Shown here piece after piece: positions 17,009 to 26,389 of a DNA stretch of 52,912 nt. Position numbers and translations under genes: made by a program. Every line of letters begins with the position of its first letter. Within the stretch, counting starts at the first letter, position 1. A model generated the notes under the pieces. The model did no database searches, was not told the origin of the DNA, and saw only the letters and a program-made list of their open reading frames with translations. The DNA is from Calothrix sp. HK-06 (lineage in GTDB: Bacteria > Cyanobacteriota > Cyanobacteriia > Cyanobacteriales > Nostocaceae): positions 1 through 52,912 of the forward strand of contig NZ_MRCD01000065.1 in the NCBI RefSeq assembly GCF_001904745.1, written 5' to 3'.

Positions 17009-17476
17009 TTACAGACTACTGCTCGGTTCAATCCTTGCTCCAAGCTGAAGAACGCGACCGAGGTCATCAGCGTTTCGCCAGATTTCCATTACCTTCCCAT
17101 CAACAATCCAAAAAATGAACATAGCACTAAAGGTTTGCTGCCTACCAGAAGCGGGTATTCCAAGGAAACTTTCCTGAACACAAGTATTAGTCGCGCGCAC
17201 TACAACTTTGTCACCTTCAGCAATTATGTCGTCAATCGTCCATTTCTGTTCGATAGATCCAAATGTTTGGAATAGTTCACGAATTCCGTCCGTCCCAGAA
17301 GAAAGCTTTGGTGGTCCACCGTGCATTCTCCAAGTTGGAGCAGTCATTTCGCAAATTTCTTCAATTTTATGCTCGCTTACCAGTTCAAGCCAGCGTCGAG
17401 CAATGACTTTGTTGTCTTCAATGGAAGACACCGCCACTTGGGGATTTTCAGTCGAACTAATAGTTTTATCTGTCAT
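17009..17476 (-). CDS. SnoaL-like polyketide-cyclase-fold protein
   Basis: 155 residues, NTF2-like fold: VIARRWLELVSEHKIEEICE, the segment WRMHGGPPKLSSGTDGIREL, then WTIDDIIAEGDKVVVRATNT and a C-terminal FIFWIVDGKVMEIWRNADDL. The last motif, with W and D, is typical of SnoaL-like ester cyclases or ligand-binding relatives. The N-terminal ~20 residues are polar and unlike the family. It follows the ndhK-region element in order and has its own copy (B) of the shared upstream sequence 47 bases before the ATG, so it is probably transcribed on its own but with its neighbours. Confidence 0.82.
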   Translation of the reverse strand: MTDKTISSTENPQVAVSSIEDNKVIARRWLELVSEHKIEEICEMTAPTWRMHGGPPKLSSGTDGIRELFQTFGSIEQKWTIDDIIAEGDKVVVRATNTCVQESFLGIPASGRQQTFSAMFIFWIVDGKVMEIWRNADDLGRVLQLGARIEPSSSL

Positions 17477-17522
17477 ATATATAGTCTCAATTACTAATTT
17501 TTTTAAAAAAATCTAAGTTATT

Positions 17523-17592
17523 AACTACAATGTGTAATTAAGTATTTTCGGATGCTAGCAAAAAATAAAGGCGCCTTTGGTACTAACTTAAA
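17523..17592 (-). promoter_or_regulatory. shared upstream element, copy B (SnoaL-like gene)
   Basis: Copy B of the element described at 16895-16962. Minus strand: TTTAAGTTAGTACC, AAAGGCGCC, TTTATTTTTTGCTAGC, ATCCGAAAATACTTAATTAC, ACATTGTAGT. The CTTAATTACACATTGTAG part aligns with CTTGATTACATACTGTAG of copy A and is a plausible -10 region. Confidence 0.65.
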
Positions 17593-17671
17593 TTATCATG
17601 TGTCATGATAACCACTTTATAAGTATAAATTTAGCAAGTAAGTAGTTTTTATTACTTTTAATTTAATTTTT

Positions 17672-17893
17672 CTAAGCAAGTAAACCTAGCCGTTTACCGT
17701 TATCACGCGCTAAACGAATCAGATGTTGACGGGTTGTACGGTCAATTTCAAAGTAGTCGCAAAAATAATTAATCACTTGAGCATGTTGTGCAATTAATCT
17801 GCCACGTATTTGATTAAACTTGACATTACCGAAATATTTACGGGTTAAAATTATCATTGGTGCAAACATATTCTTTTGTACTCCTTTTTCCAA
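17672..17893 (-). CDS. small conserved cyanobacterial protein, function unknown
   Basis: 73 residues, basic: MFAPMIILTRKYFGNVKFNQ..., RGRLIAQHAQVINYFCDYF, then TTRQHLIRLARDNGKRLGLLA. I recall close relatives of the core (MFAP..., RGK.IA.HSQ.I..FC, RQ.LIR.A..NG..LG.LA) in many cyanobacteria, but no established function. The first eight residues (MEKGVQKN) may be outside the native protein; the internal Met at residue 9 matches the usual start. No membrane segment. Divergent from the NB-ARC/WD40 gene, with mirrored copies (C and D) of a shared motif between them. Confidence 0.75.
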   Translation of the reverse strand: MEKGVQKNMFAPMIILTRKYFGNVKFNQIRGRLIAQHAQVINYFCDYFEIDRTTRQHLIRLARDNGKRLGLLA

Positions 17894-17940
17894 GTTGTAA
17901 GTTTTCTAGTTGGTTGTAATTTCAGTGTCGCTAGTCGCAT

Positions 17941-17984
17941 CGGTTTGCGCCAGTAAACATAAAGGTTTTAAGCGCTAAGTTAAG
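17941..17984 (-). promoter_or_regulatory. shared upstream element, copy C (small conserved gene)
   Basis: Minus strand reads CTTAACTTAGCGCTTAAAAC then CTTTATGTTTACTGGCGCAA. Aligned to copy A (CTTAAGTTAGTATTTTAACG then CCTTTATCTTTACTAGCG) it keeps the CTTAA.TTAG head, the TTTATNTTTACT core and the spacing. It lies 48 bases before the start codon, the same distance as copy B from its gene. Confidence 0.6.
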
Positions 17985-18081
17985 TTTTGTTACAAAAATT
18001 TTTGAGAGTTAGTACTTAAGCCTTTTGCAGAAGATTGTCAAGCACCTATGTTAGTTAAGTTGTATAAAATATAAAGGAATT

Positions 18082-18102
18082 CCTTAACTTAGCTTAAAAC
18101 CA
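18082..18102 (+). promoter_or_regulatory. mirror copy D of the motif before the NB-ARC/WD40 gene
   Basis: Plus strand CCTTAACTTAGCTTAAAACC, nearly identical to the first 21 bases of copy C on the opposite strand (CTTAACTTAGCGCTTAAAAC). It lies 39 bases before the ATG at 18142. A TTAGTTAAGTTGTAT sequence lies just upstream at ~18051-18065, so the spacer holds several TTAAGTT/AACTTAA sites that could bind one dimeric regulator. Confidence 0.55.
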
Positions 18103-18141
18103 GTAAAATTAATTTCTGTAAAGCATTAGCGTTCTTACCCT

Positions 18142-21100
18142 ATGGAAGCCTCTAAACAAAGACGCAGGCGTGGTGTAATTCTCAGCCTCCAGGGATGGAA
18201 AAAATTGACTGAGGCTAAACATCAAGCTGAGATTTTGGAAAATGATGGCGCCAGGTTGACTCTGGAAGAACTAAGCGCGCGGACTCAACTTGCTCCTTTT
18301 ACTGTTTCCAAAGTAATGGCAAGGGAAGAAGGAGTAGATAAGCAAACCTTAGAATGTTTTTTCAGAGCTTTTGGGCTAAATTTAACCCAAAGCGACTATG
18401 CAAAAGTAGGAGACAGTGGCAGTGTAAGAACTCATCCTCTTACCATCCCACCCTCTCACCCTTTTACAGATTGGGGTGAAGCAGTAGACGTTGCAATATT
18501 TTTCGGACGCGCGCAGGAGCTTGCACTTTTAGAAAACTGGATTGGTAATGATAATCGTTTAATTTTACTGCTAGGGATGGGAGGAATTGGAAAAACCTCT
18601 CTATCTATAAAGTTAGGGCAGCATATTCAAGAGGAATTCGAGTTTGTAATTTGGCGCAGTCTTCGCAATAGTCCTAGTTTGGGAGATTTGCTTGCCAGTC
18701 TACTTCAATTTTTTGCCAACTCTAAACCCGTTAATTTATCTGAGAACATTAACGAACGTTTAATACAAGTAATGGCACATTTGCGTGAGCATCACTGCTT
18801 AGTGATTTTAGACAACGTAGAATCAATTTTAGCTTCTGGCACCCGTTCAGGTCATTATCAAGTTTCTTATGAGAATTATGGAGAATTTTTCAAGCTAGTA
18901 GGAGAAACGAATCATAATAGCTGTGTTGTGTTAACGAGTCGGGAAAAACCCCAGGAAATAGCGACGCTCGAAGGTGATGTTCTACCAGTTAAAACATTAC
19001 AAATAACTGGTTTAGAAGACCCGGCAGCCCTTGAATTAGTAAGAAGCAAAAGAGTTTTCTGTGGTTCAGATGCCCAATGGCAAGACTTGATACAACATTA
19101 TGCAGGTAATCCTTTAGCTTTAAAAATTATTGCAACGACTATTCAAGAAATATTTAACTGTGATGTAGCTGAATTTCTTGCCCAAGGTACAAAAGTATTT
19201 GGTACTATTTACGACTTACTTTCACAGCAATTTCACCGTCTTTCTGTTCTCGAAAAAGACTTGATGTACTGGATTTGTATTAACCGAGAACCAGTTACTT
19301 TAGCCGAATTGCGCGCGGATTTAGTACTACCTGTATCATCAATGAAGCTTTTAGAAGCTTTAGAGTCTTTAAGTAGAAGAAATTTAATCGAAAAAACATC
19401 ACTAGCCCATACCTCAGTACAGTTTACCCTTCAACCTGTAGTAATGGAATATGTAACAGAACAACTGATTGAACAAATCTCTTTAGAAATAGGAGAAGAC
19501 TCAGCACTCAGCACTCAGCACTCATCACTCCTTAACAGCCATGCTATAATTAAAGCCACAGCAAAAGATTATATTCGCCTTGCTCAAACAACATTAATTC
19601 TTCAACCTGTAATTGAGCAATTACTGTTAAAACTGCGAACCAAAGAATCAATAATAACTCAACTAGTTAGGGTCGGTTCACATATATCTTGTAAATCAAC
19701 TGAACCAGGCTATGCAATCGGTAATATTATTAACTTATTGCACAACTTACAAGTAGATTTAACAGGTTATGATTTTTCTTATTTAACTATCTGGCAAGCA
19801 TATTTACAAGATACACCTTTAAAAAAAGTTAATTTTACAGGTGCCGACTTATCCAAATCTGTATTTGCCAAGACTTTTTCAACAGCAATGTCAGCAGTGT
19901 TTAGTCCAGATGGTAAAATTTTGGCAACAGGTCATACTGAAGGTTCTATTTCACTATGGGATAGTACTAGCGGTCAACATCTAATCAAATTTCAAGGGCA
20001 TTTTGCTCCAATATGGTGCATTAACTTTAGTCCAGATGGTACAATACTGGCCACTGGCGCCGATGATAAAGTAATTAAGTTGTGGGATATAAGTACAGGT
20101 GATTTAAAAATACTCAAAACTCTGGAAGGGTATAAAAACGGAGTTTTTTCAATTGTATTTAGCCGTGATGGCAAAACATTAATTAGCAGTAGTACAGATA
20201 ATTCTGTGAGAGTCTGGGATATTAACACTGGGCAATGCACAATAAACATTTTACAAGAAAATCAAGAAAATCCAGTATCAATAACTTTTGCAGCGCTAAG
20301 TCCAGATGGTTCCATAATTGCCACTTGCGGTAAAAGTAATGATATTACCCTATGGGAACTAGAAACAGGTAATTGTATAAAAACTTTGCAAGCACATAAC
20401 GACTGGGTTATGTGGGTGGCATTTAGCACGCATGGGGTACTTGCTAGTAGCAGTTTAGACTCGACTATTAGACTTTGGGATATAAGCCAAGGTACTTGTA
20501 TTGGAGTTTTGCAAGGACATACCAATGGAGTATTGAGAGCAATATTTGTTGCTGATGGAAATATTCTCGCTAGTTCGAGCATTGACCGCACAATTCGTCT
20601 TTGGGACATTACTAGCTTTGAATGTATTAAAACTTTATATGGACATACAAATTCGATTAATACTATCGCCGTTAATTCTCAAGGAACTTTGCTTGCTAGT
20701 GGTGGTGATGATTTCTCAGTAAAGTTATGGAGTGTCTTGAATGGAGAATGTGTAAGAACTTTCAAAGCAAGAATTAACTGGGTTGGCGCCATTGCTTTTC
20801 ATGCAAGTAGTATAATTATTGCTAGTGGCAATGAAGATTGTATCGTTAGACTCTGGAATTTAGATGGAAGGCGCCGCGATTTAATTGGACACACCGATTT
20901 TATTTTTTCAGTAGCATTTAGTCCAGATGGTCGTAGCTTAGTTAGTGGTAGCGCTGACCAAACTATAAGATTGTGGGATGTACAAACAGGTAATTGTACT
21001 AAAATATTGCGAGGACACTCTGGTATGGTGACAGGAGTTGCCGTTAGTCCAGATGGTCGAGTTATAGCAAGTAGCAGCTACGACCGTACTGTTAAACTTT

Positions 21101-21765
21101 GGGATATGGCAACAGGTCAACTTTTGCATACATTTCCAGAACACATTGCAATGTCCGTAGCTTTTAGTCCTGAAGGCAAAACTTTAGCAGTAGGTAGCTT
21201 TGATGATACCGTTAGAATTTGGAATTTAGAAACTCTTCTATGTTGTTTAACTTTAAAAGGACACAGTTATTGGATTTGGCGCCTTAACTTTAGTCCAGAT
21301 GGTAGTACTATTGCCACTGGGTGTAGTTCCGACCACACAATTAGACTATGGAACGCTAGCACGGGTGAATGTATACATATAATCTCAGCACATCAAGATT
21401 GGATATGGGCAACTATTTTTAATCCCGATGGTAAAACCCTTGCTAGTTGTAGTAGTGATGGCACAATTAAATTTTGGGATGTAATAACAGGTAATTGTTT
21501 GAAAACATTAGAAGTTGCAGCAAATACCTGGGTTATGTCTTTAGCTTTTAGTTCGGACGGTCGGATGTTAATAAGTGGAGATACAAATGCTGTTATTCAA
21601 GTTTGGGACGCAAAAACATTTGAATGTATTCAAACTTTAAAAGCAGAACGACTTTATGAAGGAATGAATATTTATGGTGTTACAGGTTTAACAGAAGCAC
21701 AAAAACAGACTTTGTTAGCTCTCGGAGCAGTTGAAAACATAGATACTAGGTTTGAGAAGGATTGA
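18142..21765 (+). CDS. HTH - NB-ARC STAND ATPase - 14 WD40 repeats
   Basis: 1207 residues. N-terminus (~1-90) is a helix-turn-helix-like region common in these cyanobacterial proteins: [56 protein letters not shown] follows with P-loop [11 protein letters not shown] near residue 146, Walker [11 protein letters not shown] and the GNPLAL motif. From ~580 there are 14 WD40 blades (SPDG...SGS.D.TIRLWD), that is, two seven-bladed propellers, then the usual tail [32 protein letters not shown] ATPases of this kind sense a ligand through the propeller and oligomerise; many act in stress or phage defence, but the effector here would have to be the N-terminal region. The coding DNA contains an in-frame heptamer repeat at 19499-19529. 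Divergent from the 17.9 kb gene, with shared upstream motifs. Confidence 0.93.
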   Translation: MEASKQRRRRGVILSLQGWKKLTEAKHQAEILENDGARLTLEELSARTQLAPFTVSKVMAREEGVDKQTLECFFRAFGLNLTQSDYAKVGDSGSVRTHPLTIPPSHPFTDWGEAVDVAIFFGRAQELALLENWIGNDNRLILLLGMGGIGKTSLSIKLGQHIQEEFEFVIWRSLRNSPSLGDLLASLLQFFANSKPVNLSENINERLIQVMAHLREHHCLVILDNVESILASGTRSGHYQVSYENYGEFFKLVGETNHNSCVVLTSREKPQEIATLEGDVLPVKTLQITGLEDPAALELVRSKRVFCGSDAQWQDLIQHYAGNPLALKIIATTIQEIFNCDVAEFLAQGTKVFGTIYDLLSQQFHRLSVLEKDLMYWICINREPVTLAELRADLVLPVSSMKLLEALESLSRRNLIEKTSLAHTSVQFTLQPVVMEYVTEQLIEQISLEIGEDSALSTQHSSLLNSHAIIKATAKDYIRLAQTTLILQPVIEQLLLKLRTKESIITQLVRVGSHISCKSTEPGYAIGNIINLLHNLQVDLTGYDFSYLTIWQAYLQDTPLKKVNFTGADLSKSVFAKTFSTAMSAVFSPDGKILATGHTEGSISLWDSTSGQHLIKFQGHFAPIWCINFSPDGTILATGADDKVIKLWDISTGDLKILKTLEGYKNGVFSIVFSRDGKTLISSSTDNSVRVWDINTGQCTINILQENQENPVSITFAALSPDGSIIATCGKSNDITLWELETGNCIKTLQAHNDWVMWVAFSTHGVLASSSLDSTIRLWDISQGTCIGVLQGHTNGVLRAIFVADGNILASSSIDRTIRLWDITSFECIKTLYGHTNSINTIAVNSQGTLLASGGDDFSVKLWSVLNGECVRTFKARINWVGAIAFHASSIIIASGNEDCIVRLWNLDGRRRDLIGHTDFIFSVAFSPDGRSLVSGSADQTIRLWDVQTGNCTKILRGHSGMVTGVAVSPDGRVIASSSYDRTVKLWDMATGQLLHTFPEHIAMSVAFSPEGKTLAVGSFDDTVRIWNLETLLCCLTLKGHSYWIWRLNFSPDGSTIATGCSSDHTIRLWNASTGECIHIISAHQDWIWATIFNPDGKTLASCSSDGTIKFWDVITGNCLKTLEVAANTWVMSLAFSSDGRMLISGDTNAVIQVWDAKTFECIQTLKAERLYEGMNIYGVTGLTEAQKQTLLALGAVENIDTRFEKD
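19499..19529. repeat. CAGCACT heptamer repeat inside the WD40 gene
   Basis: Four consecutive heptamers of the type ACTCAGC (the last is degenerate) give the odd linker [13 protein letters not shown] between the NB-ARC and WD40 parts. The same heptamer occurs in reverse at 7244-7258. Short tandemly repeated heptamers are well known in heterocyst-forming cyanobacteria, but usually lie between genes. Confidence 0.8.
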
Positions 21766-21822
21766 TATCATTAGAACTGTAGTATGCTCAATGTATAAAC
21801 ACGCTCATCATAATTCTCAAAG

Positions 21823-22061
21823 ATGATCACCCAAAAAGTCAGCCTGTGGGCAACTCTCTTGGAATCAAGCTCCCGCAAAGCATTATTCAGCAGATGGGAT
21901 TAAAACAAGGGGACTTGGTAGGCACTTTAACCGAGGAAAATAAGATTATTTTATCTCCGGCAAGACCCAGGTATAACCTTTATGAACTGCTTCAAGATGT
22001 CACCCCAGACATGCAGCATGATGAGATAGGTTGGGGAGAGCCTGTAGGAGAAGAAAGTTAG
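21823..22061 (+). pseudogene. MazE/AbrB-type antitoxin with a one-base frameshift
   Basis: From ATG 21823 the frame reads MITQKVSLW and then leaves homology. From 21849 the next frame reads GNSLGIKLPQSIIQQMGL, then the AbrB-fold LKQGDLVGTL and the conserved antitoxin tail LSPARPRYNLYELL, HDEIGWGEPVGEE. The family has VSLWGNSLGIKLP without a break, so one G is missing from the run at 21848-21850. A GTG at 21846 could restart a 71-residue protein that lacks the first beta strand. No mazF-like toxin follows (the next gene is an AraC regulator), so this is an orphan, decayed antitoxin. Confidence 0.75.
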
Positions 22062-22091
22062 TAAAAAAGTAAAATTTAAAACATTAAGGAA

Positions 22092-22949
22092 ATGAATACA
22101 CAGTCTGCACCACAAAAGTTTATGGCGCCAATACTTTCTAGTGCAGGCGCCGCTTGGAATAGCATTGTTGTTGAATACTGGCAGCTAGAGGCACACGAAA
22201 TACCGCCACAAACACCATTGGATTATATCATTAAACTGCACTTCCAGCGTCCAGCTAGGGTAGAGTTCATGTGGGATGGGCAACTTGTGAGCAAGCGCTT
22301 TACATACGGTGAAATTACAATTGTGCCTCCAGGTTTACTATGTTCTGGAGTATGTTATGATACTTGTGACTTCTTGGTATTACGCCTCAAACAAGCGTTT
22401 GTCACTCGCATTGCACAGGAGTTGAACTTAAGAGATATTGAGATTGTGCCTAACTTGGGTGTGGTAAGTCCCCAAATTCAGCATCTTGGACTAGCACTGA
22501 AAGCAGAACTCGAATTTGGTTGCAAGTCTGGGCATCTTTACAGTGAATCACTAGCAACCGCACTTTCTAGTTATTTGCTACAGAGATATTCTACCTCTAA
22601 AGTCAATCTTGAGGATTTTACTGGTGGTTTACCTAAATACAAGTTATCAAACGTACTCGAATACATTAATGACAATCTTGAGCGTGATTTGACACTAACG
22701 GAACTTAAGAACGTTGTACAAATGAGTACTTATCATTTTTCTCGTTTATTCAAGCAGTCAACTGGTCTTACTCCTCATCAATATGTAATCAATTGTAGAA
22801 TCGAGCGAGCAAAGGTTTTACTAGCTCAGAAAAAATTGTCAATAGCTGACATTGGTGAGTGCATAGGTTTCCGTAACCCTAGCCACTTCACAGCACTATT
22901 TCGGAAGCATACAACAATGACACCAAAAGTGTATAGAGAAAATCTATAA
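22092..22949 (+). CDS. AraC family transcriptional regulator
   Basis: 285 residues. The C-terminal ~100 hold two helix-turn-helix motifs: ERDLTLTELKNVVQMSTYHF and LFKQSTGLTPHQYVI first, then LSIADIGECIGFRNPSHF and TALFRKHTTMTPKVYRENL. The N-terminal ~170 residues are a cupin-like sensor (PLDYIIKLHFQRPARVEFMW, YGEITIVPPGLLC). The ligand is unknown. It may control the divergent or downstream genes, but no AraC site is recognised. A short AAGGAA ribosome site lies close to the ATG. The 233-base gap after it (22950-23182) is AT-rich and non-coding. Confidence 0.9.
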   Translation: MNTQSAPQKFMAPILSSAGAAWNSIVVEYWQLEAHEIPPQTPLDYIIKLHFQRPARVEFMWDGQLVSKRFTYGEITIVPPGLLCSGVCYDTCDFLVLRLKQAFVTRIAQELNLRDIEIVPNLGVVSPQIQHLGLALKAELEFGCKSGHLYSESLATALSSYLLQRYSTSKVNLEDFTGGLPKYKLSNVLEYINDNLERDLTLTELKNVVQMSTYHFSRLFKQSTGLTPHQYVINCRIERAKVLLAQKKLSIADIGECIGFRNPSHFTALFRKHTTMTPKVYRENL

Positions 22950-23182
22950 TTTTAAATTTGTTTTTTCAACTTGGTTCGTCAGTAGTCACACTTTAATGTT
23001 TGAAAATTGCCTTTCTTACATAAAAGTTTCAGTTAAGGGTAGTTTTTGTATCAATAGACTTATTAAGTATTTACGTTTATTCGTCTTATATCAACCTCTA
23101 ATCCAAATATTTTCGCAAATTTAGAATATTTATAGCAAGAATAGAACATAATGCTAGGTAGACTTTTAGTAAATATAGGCGT

Positions 23183-24028
23183 ATGATTAGTTTCGATTTT
23201 GGCAAATATGAAATCGTTAATAATCCTGATAAAGCCGATGTCGTTAGTAACCCCTATGAATTAACCATTGGTGGCAATATTGCTTACGTTGTTGATGGAG
23301 GAGGGAACACCGCTTATAAAATCAAGCTTGATGGTAGCGATGTGGCGGCAATTCCATTACCCAAAAAACTCATAGATAACCCAGACTTTCCACCGCTTCC
23401 ACCAGGGGCAGAGATACCAGAAGGGCTAGTAGAGATACCTGCAGACGCGCTACCAGAGGGGCAACCTGCGACGGGAGCAGGACAAATACCTGCTAAGGTG
23501 TTGGTTCAATCAGTACCCACAGGCGCCGCAATTGGTCTCGATGGCGCCTTGTACGTTGGCGAATACTTAGGTTTTCCTTATCCCGAAGGTCAAGCTCGAA
23601 TTTTTCGTATTGGGGACGATAATCAGCCACAAGTTTTTGCTGAAGGATTTACACATATAACTGACTTAACCTTTGATAAAAACGGTAATTTGTTGGTATT
23701 ACAGTTTAGCGACCAGTCACAGTGGAAGGGTGACTTACAAAACCTGCCAGGTTCTTTAATTCAACTAGCTCCTGATGGAACTCGGACAACTCTCGTTGCA
23801 GCGGGTGAAGGACTGGCATCGGCTGATGGAATCACTATTGGCCCTGACAACCAAATATATGTAACGACGCGCGGTGTTGGTCCGAAGCTAGGGCAAATTG
23901 TTCGGGTTGAAAGGACGAGAATTCCAGAACCTTCTTCTATGTTGGGATTACTAGCAGTTGGTGCTATCGCTGGTAGTGCAATGTTGAAGCGTAAGCACAA
24001 AACTAATTGCTTGTCTTCATTAAACTGA
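23183..24028 (+). pseudogene. ScyD/ScyE-type beta-propeller protein with PEP-CTERM tail, N-terminus missing
   Basis: 281 residues matching the C-terminal two thirds of the ScyD/ScyE family linked to scytonemin (UV-screen) clusters and to exported proteins: EIVNNPDKADVVSNPYELTI, AYVVDGGGNTAYKI, VPTGAAIGLDGALYVGEYLG, HITDLTFDKNGNLLVLQFS, ADGITIGPDNQIYVTTRG. The end IPEPSSMLGLLAVGAIAG then KRKHK is a PEP-CTERM sorting signal. Full members begin with a signal peptide and another ~150 residues. Neither is present, and the upstream DNA is AT-rich without remnants. A protein with a sorting tail but no signal peptide cannot be exported, so this is probably a 5'-deleted gene. No other scy genes are near. 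Confidence 0.72.
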
Positions 24029-24061
24029 ATTGCCGTGAGAAATTAGACTCGGCGCCCAGAG

Positions 24062-24223
24062 ACTACAGCCGTGTTGATGAGTAAATTTTACCAAGAATTA
24101 GCTGACAACAAATTGACTAAAGCCGAAGCACTTCGTCGCGCGCAAGTAGCTCTTTTGCAAAATCCCAAATACAAACGTCCTAGATATTGGGCACCTTGCA
24201 TTCTCCTTGGCAATTGGCTCTAA
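24062..24223 (+). pseudogene. C-terminal tail of a CHAT-domain protein
   Basis: Reads TTAVLMSKFYQELADNKLT, then KAEALRRAQVALLQNPKYKR, then RYWAPCILLGNWL and stop. This is the invariant end of cyanobacterial TPR-CHAT proteins (caspase-like HetF-associated protease fold). The catalytic His-Cys region and everything before are absent. An ATG at 24077 opens a 48-residue frame, but it is only a remnant. A DUF928 gene, a frequent partner of CHAT proteins, survives 1.1 kb away. Confidence 0.75.
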
Positions 24224-24239
24224 TATATCGGTTACGTGA

Positions 24240-24267
24240 GTAGAGACGTTACATGTAACGTCTCTAT
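24240..24267. repeat. 28-bp palindrome, copy 2 of 3
   Basis: Same TAGAGACGTTACATG palindrome as at 3696-3723, ending in T instead of C. It lies 16 bases after the CHAT relic stop. Confidence 0.85.
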
Positions 24268-24640
24268 ATGATTAATCAGATGTAAGAGACTTCCAAAAAT
24301 TAAATTAACCTGCAATTGTGGGGTGGGCATCCTTGCCCGCCTACTTATATAGGACGGCACGAGCGCAAATTTTGCCAGATAGCAGCATTGGAACTCAACT
24401 GGGCAAGAGCTTAATCATAAAACAATTACCAAGCTATGTTAACAACAATGAAGAGTAGCCCAAATCCAGTTGATTAGGCAGCTTTTACGCGCTTGAGCGA
24501 GAAGCAAATTGATTTTATAGTACTTGGGTGTTTATGAGTGCCGCCGTTCTGAGTGTAAGAATATTAATTTGGGTGAGGTTGGTTCAAATACTAAAAATTC
24601 ATTGATAATATGTAATTGAACTTTTTCTAGAGAAATATCA
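24268..24640. other. 373-base intergenic region, no gene
   Basis: Contains a GGGTGGGCATCCTTGCCCGCC palindrome at ~24321-24341, of the same general design as the repeat at 43834. The stretch 24385-24455 has scattered short open frames without family resemblance. The DUF1993 promoter should lie in the last 100 bases; nothing distinctive is seen. Confidence 0.5.
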
Positions 24641-25147
24641 ATGACTATTTCAATGTATGAAACATCAGTACCAGTATGTATCCGCACACTAAATAACCTT
24701 GTAGGTATTCTTGAAAAAGGCGCCACATATGCAGAAAACAAAAAAATAGACCCTTCTGTGCTGATAAATTTTCGTTTATTCCCAGATATGTTTCCACTAT
24801 CAAGACAAGTGCAAATTGCCTCTGACATAGCAAAAAGGGGCGCCGCACAACTAGCAGGGGTAGAAGCACCGAAATTTGAGGACAATGAAACTACATTTTC
24901 CGAACTAATTGACCGTACTCGAAAAACCATTTCTTATTTAGATACATTTAAACCCGAACAGTTTGATGGTTCGGAGGAAAGAACAATTACTTTACAAGTG
25001 CGTGATAACACCCTATCTTTTCAAGGAATGCCTTTTCTCCTATATTTTGTTTTACCAAACGTATATTTTCATGTCACAACAGCTTATAATATCCTTCGAC
25101 ATTGCGGTGTAGAACTTGGTAAACAAGACTTCCTTGGCAAAGCTTAA
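24641..25147 (+). CDS. DUF1993 (DinB-like fold) protein
   Basis: 168 residues. Visible family hallmarks: MTISMYETSVPVCIRTLNNL, LINFRLFPDMFPLSRQVQIA, KRGAAQLAGVE, FSELIDRTRKTISYLD, and a C-terminal FVLPNVYFHVTTAYNILRH. DUF1993 proteins are four-helix-bundle relatives of DinB with no assigned reaction; the conserved His residues near the end suggest metal binding. Length is normal for the family, and the protein is soluble. Alone in its transcription unit. The 188-base gap after it holds only repeats of no clear class. Confidence 0.88.
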   Translation: MTISMYETSVPVCIRTLNNLVGILEKGATYAENKKIDPSVLINFRLFPDMFPLSRQVQIASDIAKRGAAQLAGVEAPKFEDNETTFSELIDRTRKTISYLDTFKPEQFDGSEERTITLQVRDNTLSFQGMPFLLYFVLPNVYFHVTTAYNILRHCGVELGKQDFLGKA

Positions 25148-25335
25148 TGCAAACTACGCTACCCTCATACCCTAAGACCGCACTTCTAAATAGGCCATTT
25201 ACCACCTTAATTTTAGGCGCCTAACAAAATCGCACTGCGATCTCCTAAACTCTGTTGGGTTAAGTGCAAAACGCATTAATTTATGGCGTGATGTTTAATG
25301 GGGTTAATATTCGTTAATATTCAAATTGAATTTTA

Positions 25336-26082
25336 CTACTGAATTTCTAGCTTGCAACACTCAACTTTTGGTTCATTTGTTATATCTTTCAAACCAACAC
25401 TTTGCAACAGCGCAGTCCAAGAAGTATTTTGCGGTTGGGTATGACGCAGTTGACTAGCAACACTTAGTGCTTCGTACCAAATGCCATTGGCGCCATAAAG
25501 CGTTACTTGCTGACTTGGTGTTGCTTTTTCCAATTGAGTTTTTAAACTAGAGTACAACGGTGCCCGTTTTACATATCCTTCAACATCAGCAACAATTTGA
25601 TTATTTTTCTTAGAGTAAATATTGAAATACCAGTGGTATTGTTTGCCAATTTGTAAAGGCGCCGCAGAGAAAGGCAAGCGAAGGTTTACTATTCCTGGCG
25701 CCTCTGTTAAAGAAGTTTTGTAAATAGTTTGATTTTGTGATTCATCTTCTAATACAAATTCTCCGTATGTAAAAGATGATGAATAAGGAATATAAAACCA
25801 GAAATCTGGACGCTCGGCAATTGTTATCGCAAAAACTTGTTCTGACTTCGGATAAATGGGTAATAAGGCTATAAGCTGCTTTTGAGAAGAAACAGGTTTG
25901 TTCACGTCCTGACCGCAACCACGGCTACCTGCTGCCGAGCGCTTACCAGGTTCACCAATATCTGGTGTTGGAGGTGGTGCAAGAAAAATTGGTGGGTTTG
26001 GTGATTGTGCCTGTACTTGTACGTAACAGATAAGTATTAAACTGATAGCAGCGAGTGAAATTTTTTGCATATAACGTTTCAT
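25336..26082 (-). CDS. DUF928 exported protein
   Basis: 248 residues with a signal peptide (KISLAAISLILICYVQVQAQ), so periplasmic. Typical DUF928 features follow: RSAAGSRGCGQ, LIALLPIYPKSEQVFAITIA, PDFWFYIPYSSSF, EFVLEDESQNQTIY, GKQYHWYFNIYS, then VEGYVKRAP and a helical end YGANGIWYEALSVASQLR. The family is almost confined to cyanobacteria and often sits next to CHAT/TPR genes; a CHAT tail is at 24.1 kb. Role unknown. Full length. Confidence 0.88.
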   Translation of the reverse strand: MKRYMQKISLAAISLILICYVQVQAQSPNPPIFLAPPPTPDIGEPGKRSAAGSRGCGQDVNKPVSSQKQLIALLPIYPKSEQVFAITIAERPDFWFYIPYSSSFTYGEFVLEDESQNQTIYKTSLTEAPGIVNLRLPFSAAPLQIGKQYHWYFNIYSKKNNQIVADVEGYVKRAPLYSSLKTQLEKATPSQQVTLYGANGIWYEALSVASQLRHTQPQNTSWTALLQSVGLKDITNEPKVECCKLEIQ

Positions 26083-26389
26083 ATTAAATACCTTAAGGTA
26101 GAAAATTGTTGGTAAAGGTATTGATTGATAAGCGTGGTGAAGATAAATAAATAGCTACAATGGCGCTAATTCTTTAAGTTGTGCATCTAGTAGGCTTTTC
26201 GAGTCGTTAGTCATAAAAGGCCCCGCATTTCATCGAGTGCTTGCAGCTCTCTATAGTTGTCAGGTCTTTACGCGCGGCTTTTACACAAACTATCTGTAAT
26301 TGTTACAAAACTTTTTATTTTGCCCCAATGCTAAACATCGACGCTTCTAAAACTGATATACTAAACGTTCGATGCAATACGGTTACGTA

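Noticed and set aside
19992-20609. Minus-strand ORFs in the WD40 region
   Set aside because: They arise from the periodic WD40 codons read in reverse.
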